Counted from the first letter of the stretch, positions 38,531 to 49,298 are shown. The stretch is 64,000 nucleotides of DNA from Spirochaetota bacterium (GCA_016934935.1 JAFGRW010000054.1:81900-145899), one strand, 5' to 3'. A program made the numbers and translations. The notes: generated from the letters alone by a model not told the origin.

Positions 38531-39948
38531 GCAGCAAGAATGCGTTTTTTACATTTATCATATCCGTAAAGCCGCATTGTTTCTGCAAGATCAGGCCCGT
38601 GAATTGATCCAGTAATTAATGCCCTGCATGGCATAAAAAGATTCTTTCCGGTAGCTCCAGTCATTTCTTTGACCAAATTTATATAATCTGAATGATAATT
38701 CTGTTCTGTTAATACAGAATCAAATAACTCTTTTGATGCAGCAATAATTTTAACTCCATTTTCGGATTTCAATAATTCTCTAACTTCGGATGAATAATCA
38801 ATTGTTTCTGAAAAAAAATGGGAAATTTGATCGTTGATATCCCCAAGCAGCTCGCAATAGGGTTTTAAAAAGGTAATGATTTCTATAATATGATTTTGAT
38901 CCATATTTTCTAACGAATACTCTTTCTCTAAATATGGGCGCATTTTGTTAAACAGTTCGTTGTTTTCAAGAGTGCGTATATAGTTACCGTTCATCCATTT
39001 CAATTTTTTAAAATCAAAAACGGCAGAACTGGCAGCAATTTTATTTAATTCAAATTGTTTAACAATTTCGTTTAAGGAAATGATTTCTTCTTCGTTTTCA
39101 GCAGCCCATCCAAGCATTGAGATATAATTAACAAGTGCTTCTGGCAAATAACCTTCTTCGCGATATATATTAACAGATGTGATGCCATGACGCTTGCTTA
39201 ATTTTTTCCGGTCATTCCCCATTACAAGAGGCATATGCGCGTAAAGTGGCAGTTCAAATTTAAGTGCTTTTGCAATCAGTATCTGTTTTGGTGTATTTGA
39301 AAGATGGTCCTCCCCTCTTACTACGTGTGAAATTTTCATCAGCGAATCGTCAATAACTACTATATAGTTGTAAACCGGTATTTGATCAGATCTAACTATG
39401 ATAAAGTCACCACCAATATTGGAACTGTTAAATGAGATATCACCTTTGATAATATCGTTGAAAGTTATATCAATATCTGAATCAACTTTGAATCGAACAG
39501 TTGGCTTTCGACCTTCATCAAGAAATGCCTGCTTTTGCTCTTTTGACAGATTGCGGCATTTTCCGTTATAAGTTTCGTTTCGGCCTGTTTTTTGAGCTTC
39601 TTCACGCATATTGTCGATCTCTTCCGGTGTGCAAAAGCAGTGGTAAGCCTTACCTTCATTTAGCAATTTTTCTGTATATTTTTGATAAATATCGAATCTT
39701 TCAGATTGTCGATACGGACCATAGTTGCCCCCAATATCGGGACCTTCTGTCCATTCGATTCCCAGCCATTTAAGGTCATTGATAATGGAATTTTCCGATT
39801 CAATACTGCTTCTTTCCATATCAGTGTCTTCGATTCGAAGTACAAAGTCGGCTTGATTCTTTAATGCTAAAAGGTTGTTGATTATAGCTGTACGTGCATT
39901 GCCAATATGTAAAAAACCTGTTGGACTTGGAGCAAAACGAAGTCTCAT
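38512..39948 (-). CDS. gltX: Glutamyl-tRNA synthetase
   Basis: MRLRFAPSPTGFLHIGNARTA; DRKKLSKRHG. Confidence 0.96.
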   Translation of the reverse strand: MRLRFAPSPTGFLHIGNARTAIINNLLALKNQADFVLRIEDTDMERSSIESENSIINDLKWLGIEWTEGPDIGGNYGPYRQSERFDIYQKYTEKLLNEGKAYHCFCTPEEIDNMREEAQKTGRNETYNGKCRNLSKEQKQAFLDEGRKPTVRFKVDSDIDITFNDIIKGDISFNSSNIGGDFIIVRSDQIPVYNYIVVIDDSLMKISHVVRGEDHLSNTPKQILIAKALKFELPLYAHMPLVMGNDRKKLSKRHGITSVNIYREEGYLPEALVNYISMLGWAAENEEEIISLNEIVKQFELNKIAASSAVFDFKKLKWMNGNYIRTLENNELFNKMRPYLEKEYSLENMDQNHIIEIITFLKPYCELLGDINDQISHFFSETIDYSSEVRELLKSENGVKIIAASKELFDSVLTEQNYHSDYINLVKEMTGATGKNLFMPCRALITGSIHGPDLAETMRLYGYDKCKKRILAACQLKD

Positions 39949-39963
39949 AGTAATCCTCGTAAG

Positions 39964-40200
39964 TTAGTATTCGTATAAATTGGTAGACATTTTGTTGTTA
40001 ACGATTTCACCGCTATCTTTTTTTATTTTTCTAACAAGTTTTTGTATCTTGTCTACCGTTTCATCTGTAAAGAGAACCTTTTTGCATCTTTCACATTGAT
40101 ACGCGGGAATATCTTCCAAAATAAATGTAAAATGGTCTTCTGATGTGCTATAGGAGCTTTTTCCGGGTATTAAAACTCCTCCGCAGTGGCTGCAATTCAC
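39964..40200 (-). CDS. YgiT-type (MqsA N-terminal-like) zinc-finger protein
   Basis: CSHCGG...YQCERCKKVLFTDETVDKIQ; GGAG before GTG at 40200. Confidence 0.75.
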   Translation of the reverse strand: MNCSHCGGVLIPGKSSYSTSEDHFTFILEDIPAYQCERCKKVLFTDETVDKIQKLVRKIKKDSGEIVNNKMSTNLYEY

Positions 40201-40487
40201 AATTGTTCTCCATAATAAGAAAATAGTTCCTTGTATATTTATCAAGGAATTTGCTGCAAAACATAATTTTATAAAATAAAACTTTGAAATAGTTCTATTT
40301 ATTGTAAATTTAAACAATTTTTAAGCCAGAATAGAGATATTTGATCTTCTTGTCACTCGAAAACGTACATAAATAACGATTTGAAGACAGTGTTACTTAT
40401 GGCTTTATTCAAGTAATTGTCCGCAAGTTTCTGTTATGGGTGATCAACATAGGCAACCTTATCAATAAATGTATTATTAAAAAATAC

Positions 40488-41867
40488 CTAAAAATAGATA
40501 TCACCTGCGAAATAAATAAAATCTTTTTTGTGATGGCGTCCCATAAGACCTTCGTCATCCGAAAATTTATGAAATATCCAGTATCCGGTTTTAATAACAT
40601 ACATATTTTCGGGCTTCAGACCCAATTCAAATTGTGAACCAAGATCGTTATCCTCCAGAGTATAAATAGAACAATTCATGATGTAGGCTTTTTTCTCGGC
40701 GAATTTTAACTGTATTTCACTTATAAACCGATTTCTATACTTTTTTTGATCCATTGTGTTTGAATGGTCAATTACAATATTTTGATTATATTCAAAATTT
40801 ATCAAAAAAGTATTTCCAGGCCAGTCTTTCACGATCTCGAAGCCGGTAGTGTAGTCAAGTAGAGGGGATTCCTCATATCCATTGCCGCCATCTGCAATGT
40901 CTGAAGCCATTTCTGAATCTTTAACAGCAAAAAATTTGCCTTTATTATAATATGCAAGCTCACCTTTGAGATTGATGTCCCAGATAAGGTTTGCCATAAA
41001 GTCCATTCCGCCCATGGTAACCTGTTTGTATTCGGCAGTTATCGCGGTTTGACCGGCATCATCTTTTAAAGTATAAGTAGGTGAATGATCATATCCGCGA
41101 TAATACATAAGGTGTCCCTGGAAAGTCTGCAGATGTAATCCGGCACGAGCCCCGTAAGAAGCCTGACTCAATGATGCTTCGGGTTGTTCTTCACCGTAAA
41201 AAGCTCCATCAAGAACTTCGACAGCATTAAAAAAGTTAGCACTATTTTCGTGCATAAAGGCTGAAGAAAACTCATTGTCAGCTTCAAAAACAGGATTGAT
41301 TAGACCGTCTACGGAGAAATAGCGTGAAAAGAAAAGTGTTGGATATATTGCGTAAATACCTTTTTTTCTTTTTATAGCATTATTCATAAGATGGAAAGAG
41401 TAATCTTGTGGATTAATAATGTCAACAGGATTGAAAAATTCCGTGTAACCCCATTTTGTGATGATTTTTCCCGCTCTGAGAGAAAAAGAGTCGAATACTG
41501 AAAGATGGAAATCCTGGTTAATAAAAGCTTCTCGAATGAAAATATCTTTCTGTTTTTTCTGATTTTCAGAATTAATGAAACTGCTATTAATCGAAGTATT
41601 CTCGGCATTATAGGCTGGACCAAATAGTGATCTTATTGCTGATGACCCCTGTGCGGTATCATAATCAGCCTGTATATCTACCACAACAGTTGTCTTGTTC
41701 ATTGCTTTTTGAAAAACTAGGTTTGAATTTATGGCATTTCGACAGAATTCTGAATCAGATGAATTGAATCCTGAATAAAATTCAAGCGAACCACGAAGTG
41801 GAACTTCGGCATGAAGAGTGAAAATGGTAAATAGAGCCAAAATAGCGAAGATGAGTAGTTTTTTCAT
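40488..41867 (-). CDS. Outer membrane beta-barrel protein (DUF1302/porin-like)
   Basis: Signal peptide; LRAGKIITKWGYTEFFNPVDIINPQDYSF; C-terminal aromatic residue. Confidence 0.7.
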   Translation of the reverse strand: MKKLLIFAILALFTIFTLHAEVPLRGSLEFYSGFNSSDSEFCRNAINSNLVFQKAMNKTTVVVDIQADYDTAQGSSAIRSLFGPAYNAENTSINSSFINSENQKKQKDIFIREAFINQDFHLSVFDSFSLRAGKIITKWGYTEFFNPVDIINPQDYSFHLMNNAIKRKKGIYAIYPTLFFSRYFSVDGLINPVFEADNEFSSAFMHENSANFFNAVEVLDGAFYGEEQPEASLSQASYGARAGLHLQTFQGHLMYYRGYDHSPTYTLKDDAGQTAITAEYKQVTMGGMDFMANLIWDINLKGELAYYNKGKFFAVKDSEMASDIADGGNGYEESPLLDYTTGFEIVKDWPGNTFLINFEYNQNIVIDHSNTMDQKKYRNRFISEIQLKFAEKKAYIMNCSIYTLEDNDLGSQFELGLKPENMYVIKTGYWIFHKFSDDEGLMGRHHKKDFIYFAGDIYF

Positions 41868-42337
41868 TGATTTAACCTTTTAAAAGCTGATATTAAGTAA
41901 AGAGTTAATCCTGTGACTATTTTCTTATTAAAAGATTGGTAACCGGTTAAATACTGAGAATTAACTGAATTTATGGATTGTTTTGTGTTTATATGCAGAA
42001 TACACAAACAATCGTCTCAGTTATGTGTAGTTGGTTACTCATAGTCATGGAATATACTCTTTTATTATCGGAAATAGACAAAAATAACTGTAGAATTGCT
42101 CTTGTCAAGATGCCTGTATGAATACATATAAACAATTAACACGGCTTTTCAATTTTTTATGTTAATTAGTAAATTGAAAAAAATACTGATTATTAGTTTA
42201 CATGAAAAATCAGGATAATAATCATAGTGGTTGCAATATTTGCTTAATTTTATTAGTCTTTTTATAAGTAATTTATCAACCAGGTTGCATCTGTTAATTC
42301 AGAATGGCTGGAATATAATATGTTTAGGAGGAGTTAG

Positions 42338-43432
42338 GTGAAGTTATCTGTTTTTATTCATGATTATTTAAACGGTACAGTTCTTGAGCCGGTTACTAAG
42401 CTTGAATTGCTTGGGTATAATATTTTTAATCTTTTGCTTTTTGCAGTTGTTTTTATCGCTCTATTTTTCTTTTTTACAATATTAAGAAAAATTATTCTTA
42501 TCAGAATTTCGGTAATATCCTCTAAGTCTGATTCTGTGTTTAGTAAAACAGTTGTGCAGATTATACGTGATATAAAATATCTTTTTTATGTAATATTAGC
42601 TCTCTACCTGTCTTCTCGAATGGTTGTGCTTGGTGAAAACTTTAACAATATAGTACGTATTTCGTTTGTTGTCATAATGATTTATGAGATAGTATTATTT
42701 GTACAAAATATTAGCATGTATGCTATTCAAAGCTATTGGGGGTCTGCTGACGCAGAAGAGAACGAAAATGCGACAGCTGTTAATGCTATCTCCTTGATTA
42801 CCAGAATCACTCTTTGGGTGGTTGGTGTAATAATTCTTTTGTCTAATCTCGGTATCGAGATATCCGCACTTGTTGCATCTCTTGGGGTTTCGTCTATAGC
42901 CATTGCATTTGCTTTGCAAAGTATTTTGGCTGATATTTTCAGTTCATTTTCCATATATTTCGATCAGCCCTTTAAAGTTGGTGATTTTATAATTGTTGGA
43001 ACCGATATGGGGGTTGTTAAAAAAATAGGGATTAAGACAACCAGGTTGCAAACATTGCAAGGGCAGCTGCTTGTAATTCCAAATCATGAGTTGACTAATA
43101 CCCGTATAAACAATTATAAACAGATGGAATCACGACGTGTCGTGTTTGAAGTGGGAGTTGTTTACGGTACTCCTGTGGAAAAATTAAGAAAGATTCCGCA
43201 ATTCATAAAGGACATTATAGATGCGCAGGATTTAACGGATTTTGATCGCTCACATTTTAGCGCGATTGGAAGTCATAGCCTTAATTTTGAAACGGTCTAT
43301 TATGTAAGAAGCAATGATTTCGCTATTTATCGTGATGTTCACCAAGCAATATGTTTGGGTATTTATGAAAAATTTGAAGCTGAGGGGCTGGATTTTGCTT
43401 TCCCAACTCAAACAATAATTATGGAGAAATAG
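42338..43432 (+). CDS. Mechanosensitive ion channel, MscS family
   Basis: GTG start with AGGAGG; LVASLGVSSIAIAFALQSILADIFSSFSIYFDQPFKVGDFI. Confidence 0.93.
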   Translation: MKLSVFIHDYLNGTVLEPVTKLELLGYNIFNLLLFAVVFIALFFFFTILRKIILIRISVISSKSDSVFSKTVVQIIRDIKYLFYVILALYLSSRMVVLGENFNNIVRISFVVIMIYEIVLFVQNISMYAIQSYWGSADAEENENATAVNAISLITRITLWVVGVIILLSNLGIEISALVASLGVSSIAIAFALQSILADIFSSFSIYFDQPFKVGDFIIVGTDMGVVKKIGIKTTRLQTLQGQLLVIPNHELTNTRINNYKQMESRRVVFEVGVVYGTPVEKLRKIPQFIKDIIDAQDLTDFDRSHFSAIGSHSLNFETVYYVRSNDFAIYRDVHQAICLGIYEKFEAEGLDFAFPTQTIIMEK

Positions 43433-43449
43433 AGAAATTTGTTATTATA

Positions 43450-43489
43450 CGGTGTCATCCACAATTTCATAGAATCAGGGATGACACCG
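43450..43489. terminator. Inverted repeat between convergent genes (cggtgtcatcc-N18-ggatgacaccg)
   Basis: Perfect 11-bp stem. Confidence 0.6.
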
Positions 43490-43505
43490 GGTATTTGCTT
43501 ATCAT

Positions 43506-44984
43506 TCAAAAAGGATTTTCGTCTTTGTACAGCATACCCGCGGGTCTGTTGAAATCTATCTCGTCTACACCAAGAAGCTTTGTAGCCGAAAAAAGAGCCT
43601 TGCCGGTGTGCCCAAATGCAACGCCAGCATGGTGCGGGAATTGCTTTGCAATTAATACATGTCTGTAGAATCGCCCCATCTCTTTTATCGCGAAAACGGC
43701 AATCGAACCAAAAGATTGCGGATCAATGTTTAGAATCTCCCCGTTTGCGACATATGCCCTGAGTTTGGTATCAGCTGTTGATTGCAGCCTGAAAATTGTA
43801 ACATCTCCGGGGCGGATGCTGCCTTCAAGTGTTCCTCGTGTGATATCCGGTTCTTTTCCCGGTTCTAGTAGTGAATGCATAATTTTCTGGAACTTTATTT
43901 CACAGTTTCCCATGCATTCCGAGGAGGTATTTCCGCAATGGAATCCCATGAAAAGATCGTTTATTGTGTAATCTTTAACAATTTTTTTGTTTGCATCAAA
44001 CATGTCAACAGGTACTGAATTGTTTATGTCAAGTAGTGTCGCGGGTGTCATTGTAGCACAGGTAATCATGTATTCGGTTACCGCTCCGTAAATATCGACT
44101 TCACATGCTACTGGAATGCCTCTTGTGGCAAGTCTGGAGTTTACGTAGCATGGAACAAAACCAAAATAACTTTCAAAAGCGGGCCAGCATTTATTAGCAA
44201 ATACTCCATATTTGCTTGCACCCAGATTATTGTTGTAAAAATCCATAAGAGCTACTTCATATTGAGCAAGTTTCTCTAGAAGATCGGGGTAGTTATTCCC
44301 CGTTTTTAGCTCTGATTCCATCTCTGATTTTATTGTTTTAATGCGTGGATCACCAGCTGCTTTATTATATATATCGTAAAGATCAAGCTCGGAATTTTCC
44401 ATGATTTCGATACCAAGATCAAAAAGGGCTTTTATCGGAGCATTGCATGCGTAAAAGTTGTGAGGTCTTGGGCCAAAAGAGAAAACTTTCAGATTAGAAA
44501 CACCCAGAATTACGCGTGCTACCGGATAAAACTCCTTGATCATATTAGCGATTTCTTGAGCTGTTCCAACGGGATATTCAGGGATGTATGGGCGAATTTG
44601 TCTTAGAGAAGCGCTTATGGAAGCGTTTAGCATACCGCAATATGCATCACCACGGCCGTCCAGAAGCCCTGAGGCGGCCTCTTCGGCAGCAGCGCAGAAC
44701 ATTACAGGGCCTTCAAACTTTTGTGCCAGTATGGAAAGAGGGCCTTCAGGGCCGAAATTACCCAAAAAAATTACAAGAGAATTAATTTTTAAATCTTTGG
44801 CCTCTTTTATCGCATTTAACGCATCTTCTTCGTTTTCGACAGTGGTTTTAAGTTCGATTAAGTCTATTCCTGAATCTTTACATGCTTTATATACATTTGA
44901 TCTTCTTTTTTGTGATAATTCAATCGGAAAACAGTCCCGACTGACGGCAATTATACCCATTTTTACTGTTGGAATGTTTTGCAT
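43506..44984 (-). CDS. L-fucose/L-arabinose isomerase family protein
   Basis: SLVIFLGNFGPEGPLSILAQKFEGPVMFCAAAEE; CEVDIYGAVTEYM; MGFHCGNTSSECMG. Confidence 0.8.
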   Translation of the reverse strand: MQNIPTVKMGIIAVSRDCFPIELSQKRRSNVYKACKDSGIDLIELKTTVENEEDALNAIKEAKDLKINSLVIFLGNFGPEGPLSILAQKFEGPVMFCAAAEEAASGLLDGRGDAYCGMLNASISASLRQIRPYIPEYPVGTAQEIANMIKEFYPVARVILGVSNLKVFSFGPRPHNFYACNAPIKALFDLGIEIMENSELDLYDIYNKAAGDPRIKTIKSEMESELKTGNNYPDLLEKLAQYEVALMDFYNNNLGASKYGVFANKCWPAFESYFGFVPCYVNSRLATRGIPVACEVDIYGAVTEYMITCATMTPATLLDINNSVPVDMFDANKKIVKDYTINDLFMGFHCGNTSSECMGNCEIKFQKIMHSLLEPGKEPDITRGTLEGSIRPGDVTIFRLQSTADTKLRAYVANGEILNIDPQSFGSIAVFAIKEMGRFYRHVLIAKQFPHHAGVAFGHTGKALFSATKLLGVDEIDFNRPAGMLYKDENPF

Positions 44985-45220
44985 TTTTTATCTCCTTGAT
45001 TCGAAATCGTGCAACTGTATAATAAAAGATTCTATAACTTGGATAAAAAAAGCAATAATAAATTTATATTATCCATGATCAATATTGAACAAATTAGCAT
45101 GTGAGCAAATTAGTCCGTGAACGGATATGAATAATAATATTAATTAAAGGAGAGTATAATTGTCCACAAAGAAAAGTAGAATCACTGTTTTTAGTGAAGA
45201 GAAAACAAAGTGAAGAACTT

Positions 45221-45294
45221 CGCGTCTAAGAGGATTCGAACCTCTGACCTTTCGATTCGTAGTCGAACGCTCTATCCAGCTGAGCTATAGACGC
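45221..45294 (-). tRNA. tRNA-Arg (ACG)
   Basis: Reverse complement gcgtctatagctcagctggatagagcgttcgactACGaatcgaaaggtcagaggttcgaatcctcttagacgc. Confidence 0.95.
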
Positions 45295-45295
45295 A

Positions 45296-45646
45296 TCATA
45301 TATTAAGACTATCTGCTAAATTGCTAAAATATGGTAAAAATATTTTTTTATTTAAACAAGTCAAAATAATTGCAATCAAAGAAAAAAACAGATAAGATGT
45401 TAACAAAATGTATTGCAAAGTACTTATTATAAAAAAAACAAAAATATAAGTAGATGGTGTAAAAAAATCAATAAATGTCAGTATAACAGATATTAAAATA
45501 ACAGAACATGATATTAAAAGAGATACTTTCGCATTTTTTTGATCTATTACAGAGCCTCTTTTCAAGTAAAGAGGAAAAAGCCAGCCAATAAACGGAAAAA
45601 AGGCTAAGGCAGAAAAAAGTTTTGCAACAGAAAAAAATGATGTCAT
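45296..45646 (-). CDS. Small multi-TM membrane protein
   Basis: ATG at 45646 (MTSFFSVAKLFSALAFFPF); upstream part of the longer ORF is tRNA antisense. Confidence 0.6.
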   Translation of the reverse strand: MTSFFSVAKLFSALAFFPFIGWLFPLYLKRGSVIDQKNAKVSLLISCSVILISVILTFIDFFTPSTYIFVFFIISTLQYILLTSYLFFSLIAIILTCLNKKIFLPYFSNLADSLNI

Positions 45647-45665
45647 TTCATAATCCGTTTTTATT

Positions 45666-45750
45666 CGGAGAGAGAGGGATTCGAACCCTCGGAACCTTTC
45701 AGTTCCACGATTTAGCAAACCGCTCCCTTCGGCCACTCGGGCATCTCTCC
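45666..45750 (-). tRNA. tRNA-Ser (GCT)
   Basis: Reverse complement ggagagatgcccgagtggccgaagggagcggtttGCTaaatcg...ggttcgaatccctctctctccg. Confidence 0.95.
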
Positions 45751-45759
45751 GTAAAAATT

Positions 45760-45842
45760 CGGAAGGTGAGAGATTCGAACTCTCGGAACTTGCGTTCAAC
45801 GGTTTTCAAGACCGTCACCATCGACCACTCGGACAACCTTCC
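45760..45842 (-). tRNA. tRNA-Ser (TGA)
   Basis: Reverse complement ggaaggttgtccgagtggtcgatggtgacggtctTGAaaaccg...gttcgaatctctcaccttccg. Confidence 0.95.
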
Positions 45843-45901
45843 GAAAGCGAATCTAATTATACCCGCATGCTTGTCAATAAAAAAAGGCAAAAAAAATATT
45901 T

Positions 45902-46600
45902 TTAAAGTGATCGTACAGCAGAAACACAGATACGTGACGTAATATCGGTTTTATAGGTTAGGTATCCAAAGAAAGAGAGCCATCGGATAATGCTGAAATC
46001 GAAAAATGAAAAAAACATAAGCTCATTTCGGTAGTTTAGATCTGTAGAAACCATATAATCGATCGCAATACTGTCTACAAAGAATGTTCTTTGTTTGCAA
46101 TTAATAATTTTTTTGATAGTTGATCGATTATTTTGCATGTGTGCAGCTATTGAGGGCATTGAAGGAAAAAATTGTGACCAAGAACATTTGTTCCAGAAAG
46201 AATCAAAAAGCGTACCGTTTAACGTCTCTTTATTAAAATCCTCAATGTGATATTGATTATTAATATATTTAATAACTCCGGATTGTTTAAGCATAATAAG
46301 CATTTGAAGAATATGGACTCTAAAAAAATCTTGTTCGATGCCCGAGTTATCAAAAAAATATTTTGAGTGTGACATAACAATATAATCAACAAAATCTTTA
46401 GATGTAGTCCCGTCTGCATTGCATGATGGATTGTGAGTTTTGATTTCGTCTATCAGCAAATATGCCATTTGGCAGGCTGTTGTGAGCTGTTTGTGGCCGT
46501 GTACGAGAGTATGATTGTTAAAAAATATATTTTTGCAGGATAATCTGTCCTCTTTGATAAATTGCAAACTTTTCTGTCGGTTGTATGGTTGTTGTTGCAT
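45902..46600 (-). CDS. Hypothetical protein (232 aa)
   Basis: ORF; no recognisable family. Confidence 0.6.
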   Translation of the reverse strand: MQQQPYNRQKSLQFIKEDRLSCKNIFFNNHTLVHGHKQLTTACQMAYLLIDEIKTHNPSCNADGTTSKDFVDYIVMSHSKYFFDNSGIEQDFFRVHILQMLIMLKQSGVIKYINNQYHIEDFNKETLNGTLFDSFWNKCSWSQFFPSMPSIAAHMQNNRSTIKKIINCKQRTFFVDSIAIDYMVSTDLNYRNELMFFSFFDFSIIRWLSFFGYLTYKTDITSRICVSAVRSL

Positions 46601-46642
46601 TAGGACAGGTTTCTCCTTAAAAAAAAGTCAGATTAATTGGAA

Positions 46643-46666
46643 CAACATCTCCAGTGGGAGATGTTG
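46643..46666. promoter_or_regulatory. Perfect inverted repeat caacatctcc-agtg-ggagatgttg in divergent intergenic region
   Basis: 10-bp perfect arms, no T-tract. Confidence 0.5.
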
Positions 46667-46770
46667 ATATAGGTTCTGTAAGCGATAAAACACATATCTA
46701 TTAAAATTAATTTAAAGTCAATAAGAAAAAAAAATTTTAAAAAAAATTCTTTTATTTAGTTATATATGAT

Positions 46771-47436
46771 ATGAAAGAAAAAAAAATTTATCCAATTCAA
46801 AAATGTAAAAACGGACATAATGTCCGGGACTTATCAGATGTTGAGCTATTATCGATAGCGATAGGCGCCGGTTGTAAGGGTGAATCTGTATATTCAATAG
46901 CATCACGTATATATTACGAGCTATCAGGGCTTAGAGGAATATATGGAGCAGGTGTACACAAGCTTTCTCAAATAAAAGGACTAGGAGAGATAAAATCGAT
47001 TCGTATTCTTTCGGCTCTTGAAATGGGACGTCGTATTGTATCAAGGGAGGTTGAGACTCAAGAGTTGAATAATCCGGAGCGTGTATGGAGAAATGTGCTT
47101 TCTGATATTACCGGGCTTGATCACGAAATATTTATAGTTATAGTTCTAAACAGTAAAAACAGGATACTTAAAAAAAGTATTGTCAGTTGTGGAACTGTAT
47201 CTGAAACAATCGTGCATCCCAGAGAAGTTTTTAGAGCTGCAATAAAAGAAAACGGGTCATCAATTATTATATGTCATAATCATCCGTCTGGTAATCTTGA
47301 GCCTTCTAAAAATGACATAAACATTACTGAGAGACTAGTTAAAGCATCCAAAATTATTGGAATTGATATTCTTGACCATCTTATTGTTACGGAAGAGAGC
47401 TATTGCAGTCTTCGTGAAACCGGTTATATCGATTAG
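46771..47436 (+). CDS. radC: RadC/JAB-domain DNA repair protein
   Basis: HPREVFRAAIKENGSSIIICHNHPSGNLEPSKNDINIT. Confidence 0.94.
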   Translation: MKEKKIYPIQKCKNGHNVRDLSDVELLSIAIGAGCKGESVYSIASRIYYELSGLRGIYGAGVHKLSQIKGLGEIKSIRILSALEMGRRIVSREVETQELNNPERVWRNVLSDITGLDHEIFIVIVLNSKNRILKKSIVSCGTVSETIVHPREVFRAAIKENGSSIIICHNHPSGNLEPSKNDINITERLVKASKIIGIDILDHLIVTEESYCSLRETGYID

Positions 47437-47499
47437 TATAACCGGTTCTATTGATTATAGTGGAGAACTAAAAATAAACAAACATATTAATTGAAAAGT

Positions 47500-48747
47500 T
47501 TAGTTGGAGTCAAAATCCAAAGTAGCGAAATAGTCATCCAGAGTTTCAGCTCTGCGAATAAGCTTTACGCGTTTATCTTTTTGCATTAGCAGCTCTGCTG
47601 AACGAAGTTTTCCGTTGTAATTAAAACCCATAGCGTGTCCATGAGCTCCTGTATCGTGTATTACAACAATATCGCCTGTTTGAATTCGTGGAAGAGGGCG
47701 TTCAATTGCAAATTTATCATTGTTTTCGCATAGTGATCCGGCAATATCATAAACGTGGTCCTTTGGCTCACCTTCGCGTCCCATAACGGTAATATGGTGG
47801 TATGCTCCGTATAGTGCAGGTCGCATCAGATTGGCCATACAAGCGTCAATACCAATGTAATTGCGGTATATCTCTTTCTTGTGTATTGCTCGTGTAACCA
47901 GGTAACCGTATGGCCCAGTAATCATTCTTCCGTTTTCCATAAAAAGTTTAACGGGATTCATGGAGTTGTCGGTGATAAATTTACGGAAAAGATCCTTGAT
48001 TGATGAGGCGATATGTTCAAGATTAACGATCTTGTCTTCAGGTTTATATGGTATGCCAATACCCCCGCCAATATTTATAAATTCAATATTAATATCCAAC
48101 TCATTCTTAAGTTCTACACATAGCTCAAGAAGCATTTTTGCAGTTTCAGCAAAATATACCTCGTTTAGCTCGTTAGATGCAATCATGGTGTGAAGACCAA
48201 AACGTTTAACTCCTTTTTGTTTAAGCAAACTATAGCCTTCAAAAAGCTGGTCTCTTGTAAAGCCGTATTTTGATTCCTCAGGAGAACCAATTATAGAGTT
48301 GCCGTCTCTTAGTGGTCCAGGGTTATATCTGAAGCAGATAAGTTCTGGCAGTGATGCATGTTCTTCAAGAAAAGAAATATGTGAGATATCGTCAAGATTT
48401 ATTATTGCTCCAAGTTCGATAGCGTGTCTATATTCAGAGGCAGGGGTATTGTTAGATGAGAACATAATTTCTTCGCCCACAATACCGGCTTTTTCCGCAA
48501 GAATCAACTCGGGCAGAGAGCTGCAATCTGCTCCAAGACCACATGATTTTAGAAGCGCAAGAATATGATTATTAGGAGTGGCTTTTACTGCAAAAAATTC
48601 TTTAAAACCGTAAAAAGAACCAAAAATTCTGTTCAATTTAATTGCATTGGTTTTTATAGCTTCGGCATCGTAAATATGAAAAGGAGTGGGGTGCTTTTTG
48701 ATTATTTCTTCAATTTCCTGTTTATTGAAAGGGAGTGTTTTACTCAT
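47500..48747 (-). CDS. lysA: Diaminopimelate decarboxylase-like PLP enzyme
   Basis: FFAVKATPN; INIGGGIGIPY; DIAGSLCENNDKFA; DTGAHGHAMGFNYNG. Confidence 0.85.
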   Translation of the reverse strand: MSKTLPFNKQEIEEIIKKHPTPFHIYDAEAIKTNAIKLNRIFGSFYGFKEFFAVKATPNNHILALLKSCGLGADCSSLPELILAEKAGIVGEEIMFSSNNTPASEYRHAIELGAIINLDDISHISFLEEHASLPELICFRYNPGPLRDGNSIIGSPEESKYGFTRDQLFEGYSLLKQKGVKRFGLHTMIASNELNEVYFAETAKMLLELCVELKNELDINIEFINIGGGIGIPYKPEDKIVNLEHIASSIKDLFRKFITDNSMNPVKLFMENGRMITGPYGYLVTRAIHKKEIYRNYIGIDACMANLMRPALYGAYHHITVMGREGEPKDHVYDIAGSLCENNDKFAIERPLPRIQTGDIVVIHDTGAHGHAMGFNYNGKLRSAELLMQKDKRVKLIRRAETLDDYFATLDFDSN

Positions 48748-48769
48748 TATTAATTTTCCTGTTGTTAAT

Positions 48770-49261
48770 TTATTGAAAGTTATTTTGTCCACTAATCATG
48801 AAAAAAACAGTAAGACCAAGAGCTCCAGTTACAATGGCCATATCTGCAATATTGAAGGCGGGCCACATAAAAAAATCTTCAAATCCTATGTAGATAAAGT
48901 CGACAACACCTGGTTTCCCGAGAGCACGATCCAGAATGTTCCCAATTGCTCCTGAAAAGACAAGACCCATTGAAAGGCTGAAAAGGGAATTTGAAAGGCG
49001 GTTGTGCACTGTTTCGATAATATAAAAAGCAAGAAGCACAAAAAAAACCACAATCGAAAGCATCAGAAAAATAAATTGATATCCTTGAGCAATACCAAAA
49101 ATACCACCTCGATTGTAAATTTTAATAATTTGGAAAAAACCACCCAAGAATTTTATCCGCTCGCCTTCAAGAAAATTCAGATCAACAAAATGCTTTGTGA
49201 TAAAATCTGCACAAAGTACAACCGCAAAAATTATCAACGCATAAACGTGATTTCTCATCAT
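48770..49261 (-). CDS. lspA: Signal peptidase II
   Basis: YNRGGIFGIAQG; GAIGNILDRALGKPGVVDFIYI; FNIADMAIVTGAL. Confidence 0.93.
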   Translation of the reverse strand: MMRNHVYALIIFAVVLCADFITKHFVDLNFLEGERIKFLGGFFQIIKIYNRGGIFGIAQGYQFIFLMLSIVVFFVLLAFYIIETVHNRLSNSLFSLSMGLVFSGAIGNILDRALGKPGVVDFIYIGFEDFFMWPAFNIADMAIVTGALGLTVFFMISGQNNFQ

Positions 49262-49298
49262 TTTTCTCCAAAGTACGGTTTATTCAAAACTATATCTC

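Noticed and set aside
40488-41867. Specific substrate assignment (for example alginate export) for the OMP
   Set aside because: Only general beta-barrel/DUF1302-like features are visible.
45622-45942. ORF overlapping two tRNA-Ser genes (also 45699-45890 and the upstream part of 45296-45799)
   Set aside because: Translations of tRNA sequence or its complement; not coding.
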